A DNA stretch of 64,000 bases from Inediibacterium massiliense (GTDB taxonomy: Bacteria > Bacillota > Clostridia > Peptostreptococcales > Thermotaleaceae), in the NCBI RefSeq assembly GCF_001282725.1, contig NZ_LN876587.1, forward strand, positions 801,695 to 865,694, written 5' to 3'. The position numbers and the translations under genes were made by a program. Under the pieces are notes generated by a model, which had not been told where the DNA came from, made no database searches, and saw only the letters and a program-made list of their open reading frames with translations. Positions 9,186 to 19,513 of this stretch are shown in pieces. Position 1 is the first letter of the stretch. The number at the start of each line of letters is the position of its first letter.

Positions 9186-11645
9186 ATGGATAAATTTGCA
9201 AAAATTATTATCAATCATAAAAGCAATCAAACAGATATGGAATATACTTATGGTATTTTAGAAAGTATGTATGAAAAAATATGGATAGGGTCAAGAGTGA
9301 TTGTTCCTTTTGGACAAGGAAATCGACCTATAGAAGGTTTTGTAGTAGATATAATAGACCATATAGATATTCCTAAAAATAAAATAAAGTATATTCAAAG
9401 AGTAGTAGATCATATTCTTTCAAAAGAGATGATTGAGTTATGTAAATGGATGAAAGAGGAATATATGTGTAAATTTATTGATGCTATAGGATGTGTAATG
9501 CCTACAGGAAAGTCATTGAAATTACAAAAATATATTATTCTTTCTGAACATATAGAAGAAAGTGATTTATTCAATTATGATCTTTCAAATAAAGAATACA
9601 AAATAATGAATTATTTGATTCGAAATAAAAAAATACAAGAAGAAATATTTATGAAAACATTTTCTGATAAAGATACAAAAGAAGTTTTGAAGAAACTAAA
9701 AGAGAAGAAGCTTATTCAAATCAAAAATCATTTTAAAAGTCATGTCAATCCGTCCTTTAAAAAAATGATAAAGCTTTGTGAAAAAGAAAATGTATTAGAG
9801 TGTATAAGTAATCGTGCTATCAAGCAAAGGGAAGTTGTATCTTATTTATTAAGCAAAAATCAAGTAGAGTGGAATGAATTAAGAAAAGAAACAAATGTAT
9901 CATTGGCTACCATACAAGCCCTTGAAAAAAAAGGAATTGTTCGTATGATTATGGTTCAAAATAGAAGAGATCCTTATGAGCATATGGATATAGAAAAAAC
10001 ATATAATTTTCCTCTTACAAAAGAACAGATGTATGCAATGGAGAAAATCGTTCCTTTTATAAAAAAAGAAATGCATCATACTTTTTTAATTCATGGAGTT
10101 ACAGGAAGTGGGAAAACTGAAGTATATATGAGATTGATTGATGAAGTTTTAAAAAAATCTAAAGAAGCCATCGTGCTTGTTCCAGAGATTTCTTTGACTA
10201 CACAAATGATTGAAAGATTTAAAGGAAGATTTGGAAATCAAGTTGCAATACTGCACAGCAAATTATCTTTAGGAGAAAGATATGATGAGTGGGCGCGTAT
10301 CAAAGAAGGAGAAGTAAAAATTGTGATAGGAGCAAGATCAGCAGTTTTTGCACCTTTTCGGAATCTAGGTATTATTATTGTGGATGAGGAACATGAATAT
10401 ACTTACAAATCCGAGTATACGCCCAAGTATCATGCTATAGATGTGGCAAAGTTTAGATGTCAAAAAAATAATGCAATACTTGTATTAGGATCAGCTACGC
10501 CATCTCTTGAAAGTTATACCAAAGGATTAGAGGGAGAATATGAAAAAATAGAGATGTTGGATCGATTTAATAAAAATCCTCTTCCTAAAGTAGAAATTGT
10601 AGATATGAGAGAAGAGTTAGAAAGAGGAAATAAAAGCATCTTTAGCAAAAAGTTATATGATGCCATTGAAGAAAAGTTGAATAAGAAAGAACAAATTATA
10701 TTATTTTTAAATCGTAGGGGGTATTCTACATTTATTTCCTGTAGAAAATGTGGCTATGTAGTAAAATGTCCTCATTGTGACATTTCTCTTACTTATCATG
10801 CACAGACACATAAAGCTCAGTGCCATTATTGTGGATTTATACAAAATCCTCCTTCTCTATGTCCTCAGTGTAATAGTAAATATATTAAGTATTTTGGAGT
10901 AGGGACAGAAAAGATTGAAAGAATTACTAAAAAATATTTTCCTCATGCCAATGTGGCAAGATTAGATTTAGATACTACTACAAAAAAAGGTTCAATGGAT
11001 CAAATTATAAAAAAGTTTAAAAAAAGACAGTTAGATATTCTCATAGGAACTCAAATGATTGCAAAAGGATTAGATTTTCCAAATGTAACTTTGGTAGGTG
11101 TTATTGCTGGTGATACAAGCCTTAATTTACCTGATTTTAGAGCAGCAGAAAAAACATTTCAACTGATTACTCAAGTTGCAGGAAGAGCAGGAAGAGGTGA
11201 TCTTTTAGGTAATGTAATCGTACAAACCTATGAACCAGATCATTTTTCTATTCAAGCCGCAAAATATCATGATTATAAGTCTTTTTATCATGAAGAAATT
11301 TTACTTAGAAAAGAATTTTTATATCCTCCCTATACAGTGATTTTTACCATTTTATTTTCTGGAGACAAAGAAAAAGAAGTCATTGAAGGAGCAAATGATT
11401 TTACACAAATGTTAAAAAATCATCTTTTAAAATACAATATAAATTCAGAGGAAATAGTTTTTGGAGCCCATCCTGCTCCCCTTTCTAAAATAAAGGAAAA
11501 ATATAGATGGCAAACTATTATCAAATGCAAATTAGTTGACCAAAAAACAATAAAAGGTATAATAAATGATATGAGATATCATGAACAAAATCATTTTTCT
11601 AGTATAAATATAAGTATAGATATAAATCCATTTAGTATGATGTAG
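9186..11645 (+). CDS. priA: Primosomal replication restart helicase PriA
   Basis: A 3'-5' helicase that recognises stalled forks and reloads the replisome. Of its 819 residues the N-terminal third is the DNA-binding part, then come Walker A GVTGSGKTE (about 299-307), the DEEH box (VDEEHEYTYK), a zinc region with eight Cys in four CxxC pairs (CRKC, CPHC, CHYC, CPQC, about 510-570) and the C-terminal helicase lobe (GTQMIAKGLDFP, QVAGRAGRG). The ATG at 9171 is part of the GGAGGA site (ATGGAGGA), so the start is the ATG at 9186. def follows after 12 bp. Confidence 0.96.
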   Translation: MDKFAKIIINHKSNQTDMEYTYGILESMYEKIWIGSRVIVPFGQGNRPIEGFVVDIIDHIDIPKNKIKYIQRVVDHILSKEMIELCKWMKEEYMCKFIDAIGCVMPTGKSLKLQKYIILSEHIEESDLFNYDLSNKEYKIMNYLIRNKKIQEEIFMKTFSDKDTKEVLKKLKEKKLIQIKNHFKSHVNPSFKKMIKLCEKENVLECISNRAIKQREVVSYLLSKNQVEWNELRKETNVSLATIQALEKKGIVRMIMVQNRRDPYEHMDIEKTYNFPLTKEQMYAMEKIVPFIKKEMHHTFLIHGVTGSGKTEVYMRLIDEVLKKSKEAIVLVPEISLTTQMIERFKGRFGNQVAILHSKLSLGERYDEWARIKEGEVKIVIGARSAVFAPFRNLGIIIVDEEHEYTYKSEYTPKYHAIDVAKFRCQKNNAILVLGSATPSLESYTKGLEGEYEKIEMLDRFNKNPLPKVEIVDMREELERGNKSIFSKKLYDAIEEKLNKKEQIILFLNRRGYSTFISCRKCGYVVKCPHCDISLTYHAQTHKAQCHYCGFIQNPPSLCPQCNSKYIKYFGVGTEKIERITKKYFPHANVARLDLDTTTKKGSMDQIIKKFKKRQLDILIGTQMIAKGLDFPNVTLVGVIAGDTSLNLPDFRAAEKTFQLITQVAGRAGRGDLLGNVIVQTYEPDHFSIQAAKYHDYKSFYHEEILLRKEFLYPPYTVIFTILFSGDKEKEVIEGANDFTQMLKNHLLKYNINSEEIVFGAHPAPLSKIKEKYRWQTIIKCKLVDQKTIKGIINDMRYHEQNHFSSINISIDINPFSMM

Positions 11646-11657
11646 AGGAGGAATAGT

Positions 11658-12098
11658 ATGGCAATTAGAAATATTATTAAAGAAGGAGATCCAACCTTAA
11701 GAAAAAAATCTAGAACGGTTGATAAAATTGACGATCGAATTCAAACACTTATTGATGATATGGTTGAAACTATGTATGAAGCAGATGGGGTAGGTCTTGC
11801 AGCTCCACAAGTAGGAATTTTAAAAAGAATTATCGTTATTGATGTAGGAGATGGGATTATAGAGCTTATTAATCCTGAGATTATAGAACGAAAAGGTTCA
11901 CAAATAGATAATGAAGGATGTTTAAGTGTGCCTGGAGCTACAGGTGAAGTAAAAAGACCTATGTGGGTTAAAGTAAAAGGCTTAAATAGACATGGTCAAG
12001 AAGTAGAACTAGAAGGAGAAGAACTTTTGGCACGAGCTTTTTGTCATGAAATTGACCACTTAGAAGGAATATTATTCATAGATAAAGTTATAAAGTAG
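11658..12098 (+). CDS. def: Peptide deformylase
   Basis: Removes the formyl group from nascent protein N-termini using a bound metal. In 146 residues all three motifs are intact: [10 protein letters not shown] (44-53), EGCLS (86-90, metal ligand Cys88) and HEIDH (130-134). It is paired with fmt, the enzyme that adds the formyl group to Met-tRNA. The fmt ribosome site overlaps the def stop codon. Confidence 0.97.
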   Translation: MAIRNIIKEGDPTLRKKSRTVDKIDDRIQTLIDDMVETMYEADGVGLAAPQVGILKRIIVIDVGDGIIELINPEIIERKGSQIDNEGCLSVPGATGEVKRPMWVKVKGLNRHGQEVELEGEELLARAFCHEIDHLEGILFIDKVIK

Positions 12099-12107
12099 GT
12101 GATAAAA

Positions 12108-13037
12108 ATGAAAATTGTATTTATGGGAACGCCAGATTTTTCTGTACCTTGTTTAAAACAAATTATACAAGATGGACATGAAGTAATAGGGGTGTTTACT
12201 CAACCAGATCGACCAAAAGGAAGAGGAAAAAAATTGACATCTCCACCTGTAAAAGAGATAGCAATGGAGTACAATATTCCAGTTTTTCAACCACAAAAAA
12301 TTAGAGAAGAAGAATCAGTACAACAAATAAGAGAGTTAAAACCAGATTGTATTGTAGTAGTTGCTTTTGGCCAAATTTTACCTAAAAGTATTTTAGACAT
12401 TCCTAAGTTTGGATGCATTAATGTTCATGCATCTTTACTTCCAAAGTATAGAGGAGCAGCACCTATTCATTGGGCTATCATCAATGGAGAGAAGATTTCA
12501 GGTGTTACAACTATGTACATGGATGAAGGATTAGATACTGGGGATATGATTTTAAAAAGAGAGGTACCTATTGAAGATAAAATAGCAGGAGAGCTTCATG
12601 ATGAGCTTTCTATAGAAGGAGCAAAATTATTAAAAGAGACTCTAGTACTTATTGAAAAGAAATGTGCCCCTAGAGAAAAACAAATAGACGAACAAAGTAA
12701 TTATGCATCTATTCTTAATAAAGATACAGGCAAAATTGATTGGAAAAATACAGCACAAGACATTTATAATCTGATTCGAGGGGTGAATCCTTGGCCTACT
12801 GCCTACACAACTTATAATGGACAAAAAATGAAAATATGGAAAGCAAAGGTCACACAAGAGAGTTGTAATGAAATTTCAGGAAAAATTATAAAGGTCAATA
12901 AAGAAGGCTTGTTTGTATGTACCAAAGAGAAAATTCTTTTGATAGAAGAGATACAATTTCCAAATAGTAAAAGAATGACGGTAGATGCTTACTTAAGAGG
13001 TCATGACATAGAAGAAAATATCATATTAGGTGAATAA
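12108..13037 (+). CDS. fmt: Methionyl-tRNA formyltransferase
   Basis: Transfers the formyl group from 10-formyl-THF to initiator Met-tRNA. The 309 residues include the formyltransferase core with MKIVFMGTPDFS at the start, HASLLPKYRGAAPI around 107-120 (catalytic Asn/His region), DTGDM near 142-146, and a C-terminal OB-like domain. A GTG at 12099 lies inside the AGGTGA site, so the ATG at 12108 is chosen. It overlaps the ribosome site of the DUF116 gene. Confidence 0.96.
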   Translation: MKIVFMGTPDFSVPCLKQIIQDGHEVIGVFTQPDRPKGRGKKLTSPPVKEIAMEYNIPVFQPQKIREEESVQQIRELKPDCIVVVAFGQILPKSILDIPKFGCINVHASLLPKYRGAAPIHWAIINGEKISGVTTMYMDEGLDTGDMILKREVPIEDKIAGELHDELSIEGAKLLKETLVLIEKKCAPREKQIDEQSNYASILNKDTGKIDWKNTAQDIYNLIRGVNPWPTAYTTYNGQKMKIWKAKVTQESCNEISGKIIKVNKEGLFVCTKEKILLIEEIQFPNSKRMTVDAYLRGHDIEENIILGE

Positions 13038-13038
13038 T

Positions 13039-13803
13039 ATGCATATGAATACTAAAAACAATAAAGTATTTATGGGTATGGTTTTTGTGATGATTTTACT
13101 ATTTGTTTTTATCGGAGGAGCAGCTTTTTATTTAGTAAAATCTACCAACAGAGTATTATATGATTTTATTTTGACTATAATACTGATTATAACCTTATTC
13201 CTTAGTTTTTTTACTCTTGTTAGTATGATCATAATGATTCGTATTTTATATAATAAACAAATCTCTAGCTTTTCAATCAATTGGTTAAAATATTCATTAC
13301 GAGTGATTTATTCTAATATTATGTATCTTTCTTCTTTTGTAAGAATAGATAAAGATTCCATTAGAAGTGTTTTTGCACAAATTAATAATAAACTTATTTT
13401 ATCGTCTCATATATCTGTATCCAAAGAAGATATATTAATATTACTTCCTCATTGTATTCAAAAGTCAATTTGTCCTCATAAAATTACTACGAATATTGAG
13501 AACTGTAAAAGATGTGGGTTGTGTAATATTGATGAATTACTGAAATTAAAAGAAAAATATAAAGTACAAATATTTGTGGCTACAGGAGGAACATTGGCAA
13601 GAAAGATTATCAAAGAATTAAAACCAAAACTTATTATTGCGGTAGCTTGTGAGAGAGATTTAAGTAGTGGGATTAAAGATGTCCAAAGTATACCAGTTAT
13701 AGGCATTCTTAATGAAAGACCAGAAGGCCCTTGTGTGAATACTTGTGTGAATGTAGAAAAAATAGAAAAAACTATAAAGTATTTTATTGGTGAGGAGGAG
13801 TAG
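13039..13803 (+). CDS. DUF116 membrane-anchored cysteine-rich protein
   Basis: A 254-residue protein of unknown function. Two hydrophobic helices (about 10-33 and 41-70) anchor it. The rest is a cytosolic or external domain with clustered cysteines: CIQ...CPHK, NCKRCGLCNID near 155-165, ACERD and GPCVNTCVN near 238-246. The CxxCxxC spacing suggests a metal or Fe-S site. DUF116 is typical of anaerobes and methanogens and commonly follows fmt in Clostridia. The ATG at 13039 is 5 nt from AGGTGA and preferred over the GTG at 13030. It ends 1 bp before the metallopeptidase start. Confidence 0.8.
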   Translation: MHMNTKNNKVFMGMVFVMILLFVFIGGAAFYLVKSTNRVLYDFILTIILIITLFLSFFTLVSMIIMIRILYNKQISSFSINWLKYSLRVIYSNIMYLSSFVRIDKDSIRSVFAQINNKLILSSHISVSKEDILILLPHCIQKSICPHKITTNIENCKRCGLCNIDELLKLKEKYKVQIFVATGGTLARKIIKELKPKLIIAVACERDLSSGIKDVQSIPVIGILNERPEGPCVNTCVNVEKIEKTIKYFIGEEE

Positions 13804-13804
13804 T

Positions 13805-14497
13805 ATGTATGGTAGAGGACTTTATTTACCATCAGGAATGATTTTTTTAATTCCTGCTATGCTCTTAGCTTTTTATGCACAAATGAAAGTAAAAAGTACT
13901 TTTCATAAATATTTGAATGTAGCTAGTACAAGAGGATATACAGGAGCAGAAGTGGCTAGAATGATTTTGGATAAAAATGGTATATACCATGTTTCTATTG
14001 AGCCTATAGGAGGGTACTTATCAGATCATTATGATCCAAGACACAAAGTTCTTAGATTATCTCCACAAGTATACAATGGAAGAAGTATAGCATCTATTAG
14101 TGTAGCAGCTCATGAGGTAGGTCATGCTATACAGCATGATCATGGCTATACTCCACTGATCCTTAGAAATACTATAGCACCTATTGCAAGCTTTGGTTCC
14201 CAGTTTGTTTGGATACTTGTATTTGCAGGTTTTGCTTTAAGAATTGGTTCTTTAATAGATTTAGGCATTTTGTTTTATTTAGCAGCAGTTGTATTTCAAG
14301 TGATTACTTTACCAGTAGAATTAAATGCAAGCAGTAGAGCAATAAATGAACTTCAAGAAAGAGGAGTGATTGCTATAGATGAAATAAAACCTTCAAAAAA
14401 GGTGTTATCTGCAGCAGCTCTAACTTATGTAGCAGCTATGGCTGTGTCTATTGCGCATTTATTAAGACTTATGCTACTTAGAAATAGAGACGAGTAA
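13805..14497 (+). CDS. Membrane zinc metallopeptidase, YugP family
   Basis: A 230-residue membrane protein with a zincin motif AHEVGHAIQHD (HExxH, about 104-114). It has an N-terminal hydrophobic segment and two or three further ones (about 128-180 and 205-225). The family is known as YugP/DUF (PF04298-type); substrates are not known to me. GAGGAGGAG precedes the ATG at 13805. It is in tight array with DUF116 and rsmB, so a housekeeping membrane-maintenance role is plausible but unproven. Confidence 0.85.
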   Translation: MYGRGLYLPSGMIFLIPAMLLAFYAQMKVKSTFHKYLNVASTRGYTGAEVARMILDKNGIYHVSIEPIGGYLSDHYDPRHKVLRLSPQVYNGRSIASISVAAHEVGHAIQHDHGYTPLILRNTIAPIASFGSQFVWILVFAGFALRIGSLIDLGILFYLAAVVFQVITLPVELNASSRAINELQERGVIAIDEIKPSKKVLSAAALTYVAAMAVSIAHLLRLMLLRNRDE

Positions 14498-14517
14498 TGC
14501 ACCCATATGGGTGCATT
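14496..14517 (+). terminator. Perfect 22-bp palindrome after the metallopeptidase gene
   Basis: AATGCACCCAT / ATGGGTGCATT, overlapping the stop codon and followed by TGATTTTG. The T-run is short, so this is a weak terminator or mRNA 3'-end stabiliser; rsmB starts 25 bp later. Confidence 0.55.
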
Positions 14518-14541
14518 GATTTTGTATATAGGAGGAAAAAT

Positions 14542-15873
14542 ATGAATGCAAGAAAATATGCTTATAAAATATTATTAGACATTGAACAAAATAATGCTTT
14601 TTCTAATATTGCAGTGAATAAAGAATTAAGAGGAAAAGATATCTCATCAGTAGATAGAAGATTAATTAGAGAGCTTGTATATGGAGTTTTGGAGAATAAA
14701 ATTTATTTAGATTTTATCATTTCAAAACTTTCTAATACAAAAATGAATAAAATGGATAGAAAAGTGATTATAATTCTTAGAATAGGACTTTATCAAATTA
14801 TATTTTTAGATAAAATTCCTGCTTTTGCAGCTGTATCAGAAAGTGTAAATATTATGAAAAAAATCAATCCAAGAGCAGCAGGTTTTACAAATGGAATTTT
14901 GAGGAACTATTTAAGAAATCAAGAGAAAATAAAAATTCCTTCTTTAAAAGAAAATTTAGAAATGCACCTCTCTATTCAATATTCTCACCCATTATGGTTA
15001 GTAAAAAAATGGTTAAACGAATTTGGACAAGACTTCACTATGAAACTTTTAAAAGCAAATAATGAAACACCAAAGTTGTCTATTCGAGTGAATACGCTAA
15101 AAACTACAAAAGAAAAGTTAATAAAAATGTTACAGACTGAAGGGGTAGAGGTAGATAAAAATACAAATGCAGAGGAATGTTTACATCTAGATCATGTAGG
15201 GAATATAGAAGAGCTAAAATCTTATCAAGAAGGACTTTTCCAGATTCAAGATGAAAGTTCCATGTTAGTAGGACTTGTATTAAATCCAAAGAGTGGCGAA
15301 TGTATTGTAGATGTATGTGCAGCTCCTGGAGGGAAAACAACTCATATTGCCCAAATTATGAAGAATCAAGGTCAAATTATAGCTAGAGATATTTACCCTC
15401 ATAAACTCAATCTCATTAAAGAAAATGCTAAAAAGTTAGGAATTGAAAATATTATAGTTCAAGAATTTGATGCCCAAAAGATAGATGTCGATTTGATTCA
15501 AAAGGCAGATCGGGTATTGGTAGATGCTCCTTGTTCAGGTCTTGGAATTATTAGAAGAAAACCTGAATTAAAGTACAACAAGACTCCAGACCATATCAAA
15601 GAAATTACAAAAATTCAATTAGAAATACTAAAAAATGCAAGTCAATATGTAAAAGACAATGGAGTATTAGTTTATAGTACTTGCACAATAGAGAAAGAAG
15701 AAAATATAGAAGTAATTAAAAAATTTATAGAATATGATAAAAATTTTGAAATCATAGATGTAAATCCATACATTCCTAAAAAGTTTAGAGGAGAAGAAAA
15801 GATGATACAGCTTTATCCTCATATTCATCATACGGATGGATTTTTTATCTGCAAATTAAGAAAGAAATCATAA
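14542..15873 (+). CDS. rsmB: 16S rRNA (cytosine-967-C5)-methyltransferase
   Basis: Methylates C967 of 16S rRNA with SAM. The 443 residues are an N-terminal NusB-like RNA-binding domain (about 1-140) and a Rossmann methyltransferase with VDVCAAPGGKTTH (about 255-267), VDAPCSGLG (first Cys) and VYSTCTIEKEEN (catalytic Cys). The in-frame ATG at 14542 follows ATAGGAGGAAAAAT. The order rsmB-stp-prkC-rsgA-rpe-thiN matches Bacillus. Confidence 0.95.
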   Translation: MNARKYAYKILLDIEQNNAFSNIAVNKELRGKDISSVDRRLIRELVYGVLENKIYLDFIISKLSNTKMNKMDRKVIIILRIGLYQIIFLDKIPAFAAVSESVNIMKKINPRAAGFTNGILRNYLRNQEKIKIPSLKENLEMHLSIQYSHPLWLVKKWLNEFGQDFTMKLLKANNETPKLSIRVNTLKTTKEKLIKMLQTEGVEVDKNTNAEECLHLDHVGNIEELKSYQEGLFQIQDESSMLVGLVLNPKSGECIVDVCAAPGGKTTHIAQIMKNQGQIIARDIYPHKLNLIKENAKKLGIENIIVQEFDAQKIDVDLIQKADRVLVDAPCSGLGIIRRKPELKYNKTPDHIKEITKIQLEILKNASQYVKDNGVLVYSTCTIEKEENIEVIKKFIEYDKNFEIIDVNPYIPKKFRGEEKMIQLYPHIHHTDGFFICKLRKKS

Positions 15874-15890
15874 GGAAATGAATCGAAATG

Positions 15891-15899
15891 TGGTATAAT
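15891..15899 (+). promoter_or_regulatory. Extended -10 element before the stp-prkC-rsgA operon
   Basis: TGGTATAAT (TG-n-TATAAT) is 58 bp upstream of stp. No clear -35 is visible. Confidence 0.5.
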
Positions 15900-15956
15900 A
15901 GTGTTTGTAAAAAAAGGCGAAAAATCAATATTTATTGATTTATGTGGGGTGATTGA

Positions 15957-16685
15957 ATGGAAATTGGAGCTTATTCTCATAAAGGTAGAGTAAGAGAAAT
16001 GAATGAAGATGCTTATTGTATATCTAGTGGAGATTTAAATTTATTTATTGTTGCAGATGGAATGGGAGGACATAATGCAGGAGAAGTAGCAAGCAATGAG
16101 GCAATTCATTCTATAAAAGATTTTATGGAAAAAAACAAAGGGGTAGTTTCAAAAAATGATCAAGAAATTTGCCATGCATTAAAAGATGCCACTACTCATG
16201 CCAATTTAGATATTTTAAAAAAAGCACAACAAAATGAAGAGTATGAGGGAATGGGAACTACTTTAACAGTAGTGCTCATTGCGTCAAAGATTTATGTTGC
16301 TCATGTAGGAGATAGTCGAGCTTATCTTATTCGAAAAAATAGCATATCTCAAATTACTCAAGATCATTCATTAGTTGCTGAGCTTGTAAGGAATGGAAGT
16401 ATCACAGAAAATGAAGCGAAGATTCATCCACAAAGAAATATGATTACAAGAGCTCTAGGAACAGATGAAGATATTAATATAGATTTGTATACACTCGATG
16501 TAGAAAAAGAAGATATTATTGTATTGTGTACAGATGGACTTACAAATCTTATAGAGATTGAAGAAATAAAGGATACATTAATAGATTGTGCAAACATTCA
16601 AAAAGCATGTGAACATTTAGTAGACCTTGCAAATGAAAGAGGCGGATATGATAATATTACTATTATTGCTATAAAAAATAGATAG
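15957..16685 (+). CDS. stp: PP2C-type Ser/Thr protein phosphatase (Stp/PrpC)
   Basis: Dephosphorylates proteins modified by the kinase encoded next door. The 242 residues hold the PP2C metal-binding motifs: RVREMNEDAY near 11-20, ADGMGGHNAGE near 35-45, GDSRAYL near 118-124, CTDGLTNL near 187-194 and GGYDNIT near 230-236. The acidic ligands are all present. The start ATG follows a GGGGTGA site. It lies 23 bp before prkC, the conserved phosphatase-kinase pair. Confidence 0.95.
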   Translation: MEIGAYSHKGRVREMNEDAYCISSGDLNLFIVADGMGGHNAGEVASNEAIHSIKDFMEKNKGVVSKNDQEICHALKDATTHANLDILKKAQQNEEYEGMGTTLTVVLIASKIYVAHVGDSRAYLIRKNSISQITQDHSLVAELVRNGSITENEAKIHPQRNMITRALGTDEDINIDLYTLDVEKEDIIVLCTDGLTNLIEIEEIKDTLIDCANIQKACEHLVDLANERGGYDNITIIAIKNR

Positions 16686-16708
16686 ATAGAAAGAATCGAG
16701 GTGAGAAA

Positions 16709-18652
16709 ATGATAGGAAAAATTTTAGGAGACCGTTATGAAATTATTGAAAAAATAGGTGGCGGAGGAATGGCATTAGTCTACAAAGCAAAATGTAGACT
16801 ACTAAATAGATTCGTTGCTGTAAAAATATTAAGACCAGAATTTACAAGTGATGAAGAGTTTATTCAGTCTTTTAGAAAAGAATCACAAGCTGCTGCAAGT
16901 TTATCTCATCCTAATATTGTAAATATTTATGATGTAGGAGATGAAAAAGATATTTATTATATTGTTATGGAGTATGTAAAAGGAAAAACATTAAAGCAAT
17001 TGATCAAAGAAAAAGGTATTTTAAATTTTAATGAAACCATTCATATTGGAAAACAAATTGCTTTAGCTTTAAAACATGCCCATACAAATCATATTATTCA
17101 TAGAGATATAAAGCCTCATAATATATTAATTACAGAAGATGGAAGAGTGAAGGTTACAGATTTTGGGATCGCTAGAGCAGTTACTTCTTCAACAGTTACT
17201 AATACAGGGAATGTAATAGGATCAGTACATTATTTTTCACCAGAGCAAGCTAGAGGTGGATATATTGATGAAAAATCCGATTTATACTCTTTAGGAATTG
17301 TTCTTTATGAGATGGCTACAGGAAAAGTTCCTTTTGAAGGAGAAAGTCCTATTTCTATTGCATTAAAGCATATTCATGAAGAGGTAGCACCACCATCTTT
17401 AATTAATGAGAATATTCCTAAGGGATTAGAAGATATTATTATCAAAGCTACTCAAAAAGATCAGTTAAAAAGATATAACAATACAGAGGAAATATGTGAA
17501 GACTTAGATAAAGTTTTAGCATATCCACAAGGAGATTTTGTAAATTTTGAAGAAGATGATGATAGTCCAACACAAGTGATTCCTGCCATTAAAGGAGAGC
17601 CTGTAGATATGAAAAGAATAGATGATAGAAAAAAAGATAAACCAAAGAACAAAACAAATAAAAAAATTGTATGGGGTGCAATTATTACAGCTTTTGTACT
17701 AGCGATTTTATTTACAGTAGGAGTATTTTATGCAAAAGATTTATTGACAGTAGATGAAAAGCCAGTTCCAAATGTAGTAGGTATTCCTTACGAAGAAGCA
17801 AAAACAAATCTTGAAAATCTTGGATTTAAAGTAGAAAAAGCTTCAGAAAAAAGCAGTGCTGAATATGAAAATGGTTATGTAATGGCTCAAGATCCTTCTG
17901 ATGGAGAAGTAAAAAAAGCCGGTTATACCATTAAGTTAACTGTAAGTACAGGAGCTAAGTTAGTAGAAGTACCTTCTTTTGTAAATGAAAATATTGATGA
18001 AATAGATGATTTATTAGAGAATGCAGGGCTAAAAGAAGGAATTGTAAAACCAGAATATAGTAATTTGCCAAATGGAGTAATTATTAATCAAAGCCCAAAG
18101 GCCTATAAAGAGGTCAAAGAAGGAACTGAAGTAAATTTTATTGTAAGTCAAGGACCAGAAGTGAAATTAGTAGAAGTACCTAATGTAGAGGGAGAAGAAA
18201 TAAATGTAGCCAAGAGAATCATTGAATCAAAGAACTTAATATGTGGCAAAGTTGAATATAAATATGATGACAGTGTTGACAAAAACAAAGTAATTACACA
18301 AAGTCTAAAAGCAGGATCAGAGGTAGAAGAAAATAAAGTTATAGATCTATTGGTAAGTAAAGGTGCTGAAGGATTAACACAGCCGTCAGAAGAAGAAGAG
18401 CTTCAAATGAAAACTGTATCATTGCCTATTAGTTATGATCCAGCAAAGAGAGAAGAATTTGATTTAAAAATCGTAAAAATTCAAAATGGAGTTTCTACTA
18501 CTATATATAATGGTACTCATAAAAAATCAAATAACGGAAAAGAGTCTATTTCTATTTCAGGTAGAAATAAAGCAACTATTGAAGTCTATTTTGATAATGA
18601 AAAAATTACAACAAAGCAAATAGATTTTGAAACGGGGAAATATTATGATTGA
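16709..18652 (+). CDS. prkC: PASTA-domain eukaryotic-type Ser/Thr kinase
   Basis: A membrane kinase that senses peptidoglycan fragments and phosphorylates cell-wall, translation and germination proteins. The 647 residues are in order: a cytosolic kinase domain (GGGGMALVYKA loop near 17-27, AVKIL Lys, HRDIKPHN catalytic loop, DFGIAR), a basic juxtamembrane stretch, one transmembrane helix (about 318-342), three PASTA repeats (about 350-550, each ending in a VS-G type turn) and a C-terminal beta-rich domain (about 565-647). The length and plan equal Bacillus PrkC. The last 8 bp overlap rsgA. Confidence 0.95.
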   Translation: MIGKILGDRYEIIEKIGGGGMALVYKAKCRLLNRFVAVKILRPEFTSDEEFIQSFRKESQAAASLSHPNIVNIYDVGDEKDIYYIVMEYVKGKTLKQLIKEKGILNFNETIHIGKQIALALKHAHTNHIIHRDIKPHNILITEDGRVKVTDFGIARAVTSSTVTNTGNVIGSVHYFSPEQARGGYIDEKSDLYSLGIVLYEMATGKVPFEGESPISIALKHIHEEVAPPSLINENIPKGLEDIIIKATQKDQLKRYNNTEEICEDLDKVLAYPQGDFVNFEEDDDSPTQVIPAIKGEPVDMKRIDDRKKDKPKNKTNKKIVWGAIITAFVLAILFTVGVFYAKDLLTVDEKPVPNVVGIPYEEAKTNLENLGFKVEKASEKSSAEYENGYVMAQDPSDGEVKKAGYTIKLTVSTGAKLVEVPSFVNENIDEIDDLLENAGLKEGIVKPEYSNLPNGVIINQSPKAYKEVKEGTEVNFIVSQGPEVKLVEVPNVEGEEINVAKRIIESKNLICGKVEYKYDDSVDKNKVITQSLKAGSEVEENKVIDLLVSKGAEGLTQPSEEEELQMKTVSLPISYDPAKREEFDLKIVKIQNGVSTTIYNGTHKKSNNGKESISISGRNKATIEVYFDNEKITTKQIDFETGKYYD

Positions 18653-19511
18653 TGGAAGGATTATAAAAGGGATCGGGGGATTTTATTATGTACAATCAGG
18701 GAAAGATGTTTATGAATGTAGAGCAAGAGGAAAGTTTAGAAAAGAAAAAATTATTCCTTTAGTGGGAGATCAAGTAAAGATTCAAGTTCAAGAAAACCAA
18801 AAAGGTGTTGTAGAAGAAATACTACAGAGGTCTACAGAGCTTATTAGGCCTCCTGTTGCAAACATCGATCAAGCTATGATTGTATTTGCTGTAAAAAAAC
18901 CTGATCCAAATCTTACTTTATTAGATCGTTTTTTAGTTATGGCAGAAAGTAGAGAAATAGATGTGGTGATTTGCTTTAATAAAATGGATTTAAGTGAAGA
19001 AAAATGTACAAATTTAAAAGAAATTTATTCTCAAGCAGGATATAAAGTGGTAGCTACTAGTGTAAAAGAAAATAAGGGGATAGATGATGTAATAGAGACT
19101 TTGAAAAATAGAGTTACAGTTTTTGCAGGGCCTTCCGGAGTAGGAAAATCTTCATTACTTAATTCTATTCAACCGAATTTATCTTTACAAACAGGAGAAA
19201 TTAGTCAAAAAAATAAAAGAGGAAAGCATACTACAAGACACGTAGAATTGCTTCCATTAGATTTTGGAGGGTGGGTATTAGATACTCCAGGATTTAGTTC
19301 CTTAGAGCTTGATTTTTCAGAAGAAGATCTTCCATTTTTATTCAAAGAGTTTAATTCTTTATTAGGACAATGCAGATTTAATGGATGTAAGCATATAAAT
19401 GAGCCAGATTGTTCTGTAAAAGATGCAGTAGAAAGTGGAAAAATTAGTTTATCAAGATACGAAAGCTATATTCAATTATTACAGGAAATGAGTCAAAAGA
19501 GGAGGTATTAA
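18645..19511 (+). CDS. rsgA: Ribosome small-subunit-dependent GTPase RsgA
   Basis: A late 30S assembly GTPase. In its 288 residues the circularly permuted GTPase order is visible: NKMD (G4), then GPSGVGKSS (G1), then LDTPGF (G3). An N-terminal OB fold (about 1-65) and a C-terminal zinc knuckle ([14 protein letters not shown]) complete the family plan. The ATG at 18645 overlaps the end of prkC, with GGGGAA 5 nt upstream. rpe starts 2 bp after its stop. Confidence 0.96.
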   Translation: MIDGRIIKGIGGFYYVQSGKDVYECRARGKFRKEKIIPLVGDQVKIQVQENQKGVVEEILQRSTELIRPPVANIDQAMIVFAVKKPDPNLTLLDRFLVMAESREIDVVICFNKMDLSEEKCTNLKEIYSQAGYKVVATSVKENKGIDDVIETLKNRVTVFAGPSGVGKSSLLNSIQPNLSLQTGEISQKNKRGKHTTRHVELLPLDFGGWVLDTPGFSSLELDFSEEDLPFLFKEFNSLLGQCRFNGCKHINEPDCSVKDAVESGKISLSRYESYIQLLQEMSQKRRY

Positions 19512-19513
19512 AT

